From contig JAZDLC010000015.1 of the NCBI GenBank assembly GCA_043802345.1, positions 1 through 13,054 of the forward strand: a stretch of 13,054 nt of DNA, in the 5' to 3' direction. Within the stretch, counting starts at the first letter, position 1; each line of letters begins with the position of its first letter. This document shows positions 9,701 to 13,054 of this stretch, one piece after another. The DNA comes from JAZDLC01 sp043802345. GTDB lineage: Bacteria; Planctomycetota; B15-G4; JADJEK01. The notes beneath the pieces are model-generated. The model did not search any database, was not told where the DNA came from, and worked only from the letters and a program-made list of their open reading frames with translations. The position numbers were made by a program, and so were the translations under genes.

Positions 9701-10089
9701 AGGGGGGTGACTGCTGGGCCTACGACTCGAACCGCGCCATCTACTCCGGCGCGTTCGGCATCTCGGGAACGGACGATGGGACTTCCGACACCGGCACCAT
9801 CCTCGGCCAGAGCGGCACCATCGCCGCCGGACTGAGCCTGTCGTACACCGGAGACAACAACTGGATGGACCACCTGAGCGCGCTCCCCGGCGCCACGCTG
9901 ATCTTCCGGAATCAGAGTCCGGTCTACGGGAACGGGGTGGCCCGCGACACCAAGACCCACCGCAGCATCGGGGTCAGTTTCGAGTTCGGCGGCATTGCCG
10001 ACGGTCCCGGCGGAACCAAGGATCAGTGGATGGGGACGATTCTCAGGTACTTCAGCGCGAGGTGGCGGCCGATATCGCGGACGCGGTGA
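6718..10089 (+). CDS. Secreted gingipain-like cysteine protease (peptidase family C25)
   Basis: The 1123-residue preproprotein starts with a signal peptide (about 1-22, LSAGLTVAIFSMMSAVSG). A C25 propeptide follows (about 25-230, with IGSPALPVISALLEVPFGA and LIRVAVHPLQYNP). The catalytic domain spans about 258-595. Its predicted dyad is His459 in YSGHGSETSWADG and Cys493 in CSHACLTGDYEYA, closely resembling the gingipain GHGSETxWAD and ACVNGDF motifs. Next come an Ig-like domain (about 600-680) and two CARDB-like domains, opened by GNGDGNIDIGE (699-708) and GNHDGILDPGE (815-825), which are calcium-loop-like. The last domain (918 to about 1115, PILIIDLDPTH to ILRYF) resembles a class I glutamine-amidotransferase-like fold, without catalytic residues that I can assign. 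Most family members outside Porphyromonas have unknown substrates. Unusually, no FlgD-like or type A sorting domain follows; the chain ends in a short basic tail, WRPISRTR. Confidence 0.93.
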   Translation: MNKTALSAGLTVAIFSMMSAVSGQTRTYPVSFGPERTPGPLLVTRATVDGTTLTMSGGGLEGRVVKLRQGRFLELDRPTGTTTQIGSPALPVISALLEVPFGAHDFQVTILSEEWTEHDLSEFCDADYLMPCQPPLVKLPGASANARTHFDRAAYTRDAFTPEDTVLVEEAGIMREHRLIRVAVHPLQYNPVAHRVRILSQMVLNVTHRGGDKKATGQLQERYASPFLDRILANRVANHGAASQPLKRPGSGLKSRTLSTPIGYLIVVHDSLTSAIQPLADWKTHVGYDVTVAPTSTAGTTAAQIKSYIETAYNTWPVPPQFVLLVGDSGLIPGFQGSETYSITDLDYTLMNVGDYFPDLFIGRLSATNTTQLQNVLNKVLYYEQLASVSQPWIKDAAFMASTDNYQISEGTHNFVINNYLNPAGYTSDKLYTVSYGATTADVSNSLNAGRSLAVYSGHGSETSWADGPPFGQSNINALTNSNEYPIICSHACLTGDYEYAECFGETWQRAAGKGGVMFWGASTYSYWDEDDILEKGMFEACYADGIPFITGMTNEGLLTLFSHYGGSGLSKYYFQEYNVLGEPSMLLRTEQPVIPVVTHDAALPVGSAVLSVTVLAGGSPVEGALVHAAKGSEVFVSAMTDTTGSISLPVNTITPGSLDLVVTGQNLVVYEASVSVFVPSGPYVILDGYTVNDTVGGNGDGNIDIGETIELPISATNIGLSPALGVTATLTTLDPMIVITDNTEILGDIASGATAFSPDDFDFTVSPSCEDGRLVPFTVTFTDSGTGSWSNTLYLTVNAPKTVFESHQVTELTGNHDGILDPGETVCFGVTLRNDGHHVAENVSVQLHTSSPYCNITAGSSSYSSLLPGASGSNNTPLTAALAIGAPVTNVVVNVDIYRGTDLVGTDQFTFEIGETPILIIDLDPTHNSAPAIEASMTANGMSYDSTLSWPSNLSDYRALFICLGIYSDNTVLDTTQANALVAFMQGGGCVYMEGGDCWAYDSNRAIYSGAFGISGTDDGTSDTGTILGQSGTIAAGLSLSYTGDNNWMDHLSALPGATLIFRNQSPVYGNGVARDTKTHRSIGVSFEFGGIADGPGGTKDQWMGTILRYFSARWRPISRTR

Positions 10090-10184
10090 GGCGCGGCCGA
10101 CCGGCTTCGCCTTCGCGTGCCCATACACGCACGAGTCTCATCGGGATCACTATCGCTATCGGAGTCGGTTGCTCGATTCGATTT
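10090..10184. other. Intergenic DNA forming the 3' flank of the group II intron
   Basis: These 95 bp lie between the C25 stop and the intron 3' end. No gene is visible. A weak GCGTG/CACGC hairpin (10115-10130) has no T-run and is not a convincing terminator. Read on the minus strand, the segment is the intron's 3' exon, starting AAATCGAATCGAGC. It includes the hexamer-periodic stretch described separately. Confidence 0.5.
10141..10170. repeat. Degenerate hexamer-periodic stretch
   Basis: Five consecutive six-base units read TCGGGA, TCACTA, TCGCTA, TCGGAG and TCGGTT, all beginning with TCG or TCA. On the other strand this reads as GATAGCGATAGTGAT. It sits 15 bp from the predicted intron 3' end, inside its 3' exon. 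Copies are few and imperfect, so chance is possible. Confidence 0.4.
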
Positions 10185-10187
10185 GTC

Positions 10188-10221
10188 GCGGTAGGGACGG
10201 CCCTTGCGGGCCGCCCCCCGC
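10188..10221 (-). ncRNA. Group II intron domain VI with bulged branch-point A
   Basis: On the minus strand GCGG (10221-10218) pairs with CCGC (10191-10188). GGGGCGGCCC (10217-10208) pairs fully with GGGCCGTCCC (10203-10194), with one G-U wobble, across a GCAA tetraloop (10207-10204). The unpaired TA (10193-10192) leaves A10192 bulged on the 3' side, seven bases before the predicted intron end at 10185. This is the usual layout of domain VI and its lariat branch point. On the plus strand the same bases look like a terminator hairpin, but without a T-run. Confidence 0.75.
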
Positions 10222-10224
10222 ACA

Positions 10225-10257
10225 GATTTCAGCGAGCGGAATTCCCGCACTGGGCTC
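10225..10257 (-). ncRNA. Group II intron domain V, damaged
   Basis: The segment starts GAGCCCAG with the catalytic AGC triad, has the stem GTGCGG/CCGC closed by a GAAT-type loop, and ends CTGAAATC; it is 33 bases against the usual 34. In intact relatives the 3' strand would read near CTGGGATC. Here AA replaces GG, which breaks C-G pairs beside the triad, and the usual ACG before CTG is TCG. It sits six bases after the maturase stop and just before domain VI, as expected. The changes suggest a decayed catalytic core. Confidence 0.65.
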
Positions 10258-10262
10258 CTGCC

Positions 10263-10949
10263 TCAGGTCCTGACGCTCAGGCGCTCCCACGGGTAGGGGT
10301 GAGTGATACGGGGTGTCGGGAGATGGCGTGCGGCAATGCGTTGCATGCGTTCCCAGGTGATGCGGGTGCGCTGGCTCCGACGCCGGAGCGTACGATGCCA
10401 GAGGCCGATCACTTCGTAGCGGAAGCGCTGGAGCGCCGGGCTGTTCAGGGGCACGCCATAGTAGTTCACGTGTCCCTGGATCACCTGGCGCAGCCAGGCC
10501 CCCACCTCAGGAATCCTGTGGTGGAGCCGCCGGCGCAGCTCGACCTTGAGCTCCGAGAGCTTGCGACGCATGCGCTTGGCTTGCGTCACTCGCCGGATGA
10601 TGAACCTGCCGTTGCGAGTGCGGGCGCAAAGATGCGTGAACCCCAGGAAGTCGAAGGTTTCCGGCTTGCCTTGGCCGCGCTTCTTGCGCGCTTGGGCCGC
10701 AAAGCGCCCAAACTCGATCAGGCGGGTCTTTTCCGGGTGGAGTTCCAGGCCGAACTTGCGCATCCGCTCTTGCAGGTCCGCAAGAAAGCGGGTCGCATCG
10801 CCTTTGTACTGGAAGCCCACCATGAAATCGTCCGCGTATCTCACGAGGATGACATCCCCATGCGTGCCCGTCCGACGCCAGTGGTTGGCCCACAGATCAA
10901 AGACGTAGTGCAGATAGATGTTCGCCAGCAGGGGACTGATGACTCCCCG
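10263..10949 (-). pseudogene. ltrA: Truncated group II intron reverse transcriptase/maturase (C-terminal half)
   Basis: About 228 residues remain, beginning at (R)GVISPLLANIYLHYVFDLW, which is reverse transcriptase block 4. The active-site motif RYADDFMVGF follows (YADD at 10838-10827), then KFGLELHPEKTRLIEFGRFA and FDFLGFTH. The group II intron maturase (GIIM) and thumb region follows, including RRVTQAKRMRRKLSELK, VIQGHVNYYGVP and RRRSQRTRITWERM. It ends PYPWERLSVRT, just before domain V. Blocks 0-3, with the first catalytic Asp, are absent. The frame stays open upstream to an ATG at 11048, but that sequence (NLPEELEVTFCV) does not resemble the protein, which normally has GTPQGG before VISP. 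A fusion product is unlikely to be active. Identity is certain; pseudogene status is inferred from the missing half. Confidence 0.92.
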
Positions 10950-11011
10950 AACGCAAAAGGTAACTTCGAGTTCTTCAGGGAGATTCCTTGCAGACGGAGG
11001 CCGAAAAGTCG

Positions 11012-11040
11012 TTGACAGGTGTCGTTCGAGGTTGTAGTTA
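11012..11040 (+). promoter_or_regulatory. Possible promoter of the recombinase operon
   Basis: A perfect TTGACA (11012-11017) is followed at 17 bp by a poor TAGTTA (11035-11040); an A+T-rich TATATG overlaps just downstream. Transcription would start within a few bases of ATG 11049, and no Shine-Dalgarno sequence precedes that ATG. The first gene may therefore be read from a leaderless message. Evidence is thin beyond the -35 match. Confidence 0.3.
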
Positions 11041-11048
11041 TATGTCAC

Positions 11049-11378
11049 ATGAGAAGATCCTCAGGCGCAGAGCGGGCCCGCCGGGTCAACTCGGCCTTCG
11101 CCTTGATCCGGAAGCATCGCTCAGCGGCGCAGGCCGCCGCCAGACTCACGCAGCGGTTCAGCATCTCGAGGCGTCAAGCCTATCGCTACGTGGAGGAGGC
11201 GCAGTCCCTCGAGAAGGCCCTCGCGATTCCAAGACCCAAGATCGCTTTCACGGTCAAGTTGCCCAAGGACCTCATTCGTGTCCTTCGTGCCAGAGCGCGA
11301 GCCAGCGGCCATACGTTGAGCGAGTTGGTTACTCAGGCCGTGGAGACCTTCCTCGGCAGGGGAAAGGGCCGTGGCTGA
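11049..11378 (+). CDS. Small DNA-binding protein: N-terminal HTH plus RHH-like C-terminus
   Basis: The protein has 109 residues. The N-terminal half (SAAQAAARLTQRFSISRRQA, then YRYVEEAQ) reads as a helix-turn-helix of the type that scans a region and ends with a recognition helix at SRRQAYRYV. The second half (KIAFTVKLPKDLIRVLRAR, then ARASGHTLSELVTQAVETFL) has the strand-helix-helix pattern of a ribbon-helix-helix domain. Two DNA-binding modules in so small a protein suggest an operon regulator or a recombination-directionality factor; both roles are inferred from position before the recombinase. ATG 11049 was chosen because MRRSSGAERARR begins the basic N-terminus; a GTG at 11019 would add ten residues but lacks a well-spaced ribosome site. 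The end overlaps the next gene by 8 bp. Confidence 0.8.
   Translation: MRRSSGAERARRVNSAFALIRKHRSAAQAAARLTQRFSISRRQAYRYVEEAQSLEKALAIPRPKIAFTVKLPKDLIRVLRARARASGHTLSELVTQAVETFLGRGKGRG
11358..11362 (+). promoter_or_regulatory. Ribosome binding site for the GTG start at 11371
   Basis: AGGGG lies eight bases before GTG 11371, inside the end of the upstream gene. It supports this non-ATG start and translational coupling through the 8-bp overlap. Confidence 0.5.
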
Positions 11379-11613
11379 GAGGGGAAGAGCCGATCGAGAG
11401 ATTGAGCTGGAGTATGCGTTCGACCGTTTGTCTCTTGCGAAGCTCATCAAGGCGTATCGGCTTCTCGTGCCAGAGGGAACGGGAAACGCGCCAGGTCCGG
11501 AACTGAGCCATGGAGGCGATGAGTATGAGAACAGCCGCCATCTATGCGCGAGTGTCATCGGAGCGTCAGAAGGAAGAGGGAACGATCGCGAGCCAGACGG
11601 CGGCCTTGGTTGA
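11371..11613 (+). CDS. Small hypothetical protein between regulator and recombinase
   Basis: The frame encodes 80 residues from GTG 11371, overlapping the upstream stop by 8 bp. I do not recognise a family. The first 35 residues (ADREIELEYAFDRLSLAKLI, then KAYRLLVPE) look like a genuine charged amphipathic helix pair. The last 30 residues are rich in Gly, Glu and Asp and lie antiparallel in meaning to nothing known: they simply share DNA with the recombinase start (89-bp overlap, different frame). The three genes of this cluster use the three forward frames in turn. A real short protein is favoured by the ribosome site and tight packing, but a non-functional leader frame coupling translation to the recombinase is an alternative. 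Confidence 0.55.
   Translation: MAERGRADREIELEYAFDRLSLAKLIKAYRLLVPEGTGNAPGPELSHGGDEYENSRHLCASVIGASEGRGNDREPDGGLG
11512..11516 (+). promoter_or_regulatory. Ribosome binding site fixing the recombinase start
   Basis: GGAGG lies eight bases before ATG 11525 but only two before the in-frame ATG 11519, so 11525 is preferred. The protein then starts MRTAAIYARVSS, a normal recombinase N-terminus. Confidence 0.75.
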
Positions 11614-13054
11614 GTATGCGAAGAGTGAAGGTTACACGGTGCCGGAAACCTGGGTCTTCGAGGACGAGGGCTACAGTGGAGCCGTGCTGGTTCGTCCGGG
11701 GTTGGAGAGGTTGCGGGACCTGGCTTCTGAGGGACAGATCGAAGCCGTGCTCATTCACTCACCGGATCGGTTGAGCCGCAAGTACGCCTATCAAGTCCTG
11801 CTGACCGATGAGTTCTCCCGACATGGGGTCGACGTCGTCTTTCTCAAATCGCCCAAGGCCACCACTCCCGAGGAACAGCTCCTGGTCCAGTTCCAGGGGA
11901 TGATCGCGGAGTATGAGCGGGCACAGATCGCCGAGCGCTCGCGACGAGGGAAGAGACACCGAGCCAAGCAGAGCTGCATCAACGTGCTCTCGGGAGCGCC
12001 CTACGGCTATCGCTATGTCAAGAAGACGCAGACGACGTCCGCCTACTACCAAATCGCGCAACCAGAGGCAGGTGTGGTCCGAAAGGTATTCGATCTCTAC
12101 ACACAGGAAGATCTGAGCATCAACGCAATTGCTCGATGGTTGAACGATCATAAGATTCCGACGCAGAAGAGAAAGGCGCGATGGGAACGTTCGACGGTCT
12201 GGGGCATGTTGAGGAATCCTGCGTACCGAGGAACAGCGTGCTATGGGAAGACCGAGCAGAAGGAGAGACAGAGAGTGACGCGTCCTCTCCGTCAACGCGG
12301 TGGATTCTCTCCACGGTGCAGTGCCAACCGAGAGCGTTCCCGGGATGAGTGGATCGAGATCAGCGTACCGGCCCTGGTATCGGAAGAGACGTTCGCTCTG
12401 GCCGAAGAACAGCTGGAGAAGAACAAGCGACACTCTCCCCGGCGCACCGCGGAACCCACACTTCTGCAGGGGATGCTGGTTTGTCGGGAATGCGGATACG
12501 CCTTCTACAGAACTTCGACACGGACCTCGAAGAGGAAGATCTACTACTATCGCTGCCTGGGCTCCGACAGGTACCGTCATCTCAGCAGCCAACCCTGCAA
12601 GAACCGGCCAGTCCGACAGGACTATCTGGACGACTTGGTGTGGAACCAAGTCATTCAGATGCTGGAGAACCCGGACCTGATTCGAGCTGAGATCGAACGG
12701 CGGCTGAGCGAAGTTCAGAAGTCCAGCCTGAAGAAGGAGCGGAAGGACGTGCTCCTGAAGGAACTGTCGCGCGTCGCGAAGGGAATCGACAAACTTCTCG
12801 ATGCGTATCAGGAAGGCCTTCTCGAACTCGGCGAACTCCGGAAGCGCGTGCCGGAGTTGCGCAAGAGGGAAGAGACCCTCCGCTCTGAGCTACAAGGCAT
12901 TGAAGAAGTGGCCACTCAGCAAGAAGTCTTCCTCCGAATGACGGAGGGACTGGAGGGTTTCTCGAGTCGCCTACGGGAGGCGGCTGACACGTTGAGCGTT
13001 GTCGAGCGACAGAAGGTCCTTCGCCTGGTGGTCAAGGAGATCCTCGTCGGGCAG
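11525..13054 (+). CDS. Large serine recombinase, C-terminus off the window
   Basis: There are 510 residues without a stop up to the right edge. The N-terminal resolvase domain (about 1-150) has IYARVSSERQ with the predicted nucleophile Ser11, and HSPDRLSRKYAYQ with catalytic-type Arg residues. The recombinase domain (about 165-275) includes GAPYGYRYV and STVWGMLRNPAYRG. A zinc ribbon uses Cys320, Cys323, Cys344 and Cys358 (LVCRECGYAF, YYYRCLGS, QPCKN). A long coiled coil (about 375-495) of the kind that controls synapsis in this family follows. The protein is expected to integrate and excise its element between short attachment sites through a Ser-linked two-base-staggered break. It is the third gene of an overlapping cluster, with its start 89 bp inside the preceding frame. 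Little can be missing, since family members run about 500-600 residues. Confidence 0.95.
   Translation, partial: MRTAAIYARVSSERQKEEGTIASQTAALVEYAKSEGYTVPETWVFEDEGYSGAVLVRPGLERLRDLASEGQIEAVLIHSPDRLSRKYAYQVLLTDEFSRHGVDVVFLKSPKATTPEEQLLVQFQGMIAEYERAQIAERSRRGKRHRAKQSCINVLSGAPYGYRYVKKTQTTSAYYQIAQPEAGVVRKVFDLYTQEDLSINAIARWLNDHKIPTQKRKARWERSTVWGMLRNPAYRGTACYGKTEQKERQRVTRPLRQRGGFSPRCSANRERSRDEWIEISVPALVSEETFALAEEQLEKNKRHSPRRTAEPTLLQGMLVCRECGYAFYRTSTRTSKRKIYYYRCLGSDRYRHLSSQPCKNRPVRQDYLDDLVWNQVIQMLENPDLIRAEIERRLSEVQKSSLKKERKDVLLKELSRVAKGIDKLLDAYQEGLLELGELRKRVPELRKREETLRSELQGIEEVATQQEVFLRMTEGLEGFSSRLREAADTLSVVERQKVLRLVVKEILVGQ

Larger units (their letters stand above)
10185..10949 (-). mobile_element. 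3' remnant of a group II intron
   Basis: On the minus strand, in order: the C-terminal part of a group II intron reverse transcriptase/maturase, a domain V-like hairpin, a domain VI hairpin with bulged A, and a predicted intron end CCGCGAC at 10185 (AY-type terminus). Everything upstream of the reverse transcriptase GVISP motif is missing: domains I-III, the intron 5' end, and the first half of the protein. The break falls at about 10946-10950. The remnant cannot splice as it stands. It lies convergent to the C25 protease gene, whose stop is about 95 bp from the intron end. Confidence 0.85.
10946..13054 (+). mobile_element. Left part of a large-serine-recombinase element
   Basis: The element-like segment begins where the intron reverse transcriptase breaks off, at about 10946-10950. 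It carries three overlapping genes on the plus strand, the last a large serine recombinase, and runs off the right edge. Base composition differs visibly: one hand-counted line in the recombinase (12121-12180) is 50% G+C, against 67% in a line of the C25 gene (9361-9420). Such elements often keep the recombinase operon next to one attachment site. The exact left end and any attachment core cannot be set without the right end or an empty site. Confidence 0.55.

Noticed and set aside
10194..10217. G+C-rich hairpin as a terminator for the C25 gene
   Set aside because: It has no T-run on the plus strand and is better explained as group II intron domain VI on the minus strand.
10950..11048. N-terminal extension of the reverse transcriptase fragment to ATG 11048
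   Set aside because: The residues do not resemble the protein upstream of GVISP, and the ATG lies opposite the start of the recombinase operon; an accidental open frame across a junction is more likely.
11759..12649. 296-residue minus-strand frame
   Set aside because: It is antisense to the serine recombinase, whose catalytic motifs and zinc ribbon are clear; no motifs are seen in the antisense product.
1..13054. CRISPR array, tRNA, rRNA, or defence gene cluster
   Set aside because: I saw no regularly spaced repeats, no tRNA-like cloverleaf and no rRNA sequence. The DUF4143 ATPase alone is not evidence of a defence island.

Overview
The window is G+C-rich, densely coding DNA from an uncultured-type bacterium. 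Large secreted proteins dominate: a chain of carboxypeptidase-regulatory-like beta domains, a two-domain arabinofuranosidase, and a gingipain-type C25 protease with dockerin-like calcium motifs. This style suggests a polymer-degrading member of the FCB or PVC superphyla (Eisenbacteria-, Krumholzibacteriota- or Planctomycetota-like). That is inference from protein style only; the window has no rRNA, tRNA or marker gene.

Layout. (1) 1-1066, minus: an AAA ATPase with a C-terminal DUF4143/nuclease-like region, cut by the left edge, with a short A+T-rich promoter and repeat patch before its start. (2) 1148-6406, minus: a two-gene unit, first the secreted GH51 alpha-L-arabinofuranosidase, then 48 bp later the 931-residue secreted repeat protein. 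(3) 6407-6717: divergent intergenic region with an extended -10 promoter for the GH51 unit. (4) 6718-10089, plus: the C25 protease, 1123 residues, complete but without a recognisable C-terminal sorting domain. (5) 10090-10184: intergenic DNA with a hexamer-periodic stretch. (6) 10185-about 10949, minus: the 3' part of a group II intron, made of the C-terminal part of its reverse transcriptase/maturase (from GVISP, motif YADD), a damaged domain V and an intact-looking domain VI with bulged branch A. (7) about 10950-13054, plus: the left part of a large-serine-recombinase element with three overlapping genes in three frames: an HTH plus ribbon-helix-helix-like DNA-binding protein, an 80-residue unknown, and the recombinase, cut by the right edge.

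The chromosomal half looks like extracellular carbohydrate and protein degradation. The right-hand part is nested mobile DNA. The intron reverse transcriptase ends abruptly just before its conserved GVISP motif, and about 95 bp further on the recombinase operon begins. The simplest reading is that the recombinase element inserted inside the intron's reverse transcriptase gene, using a sequence coding for one of its most conserved motifs. This predicts that the missing 5' half of the intron lies beyond the right edge. It is the most interesting point in the window and is directly testable.
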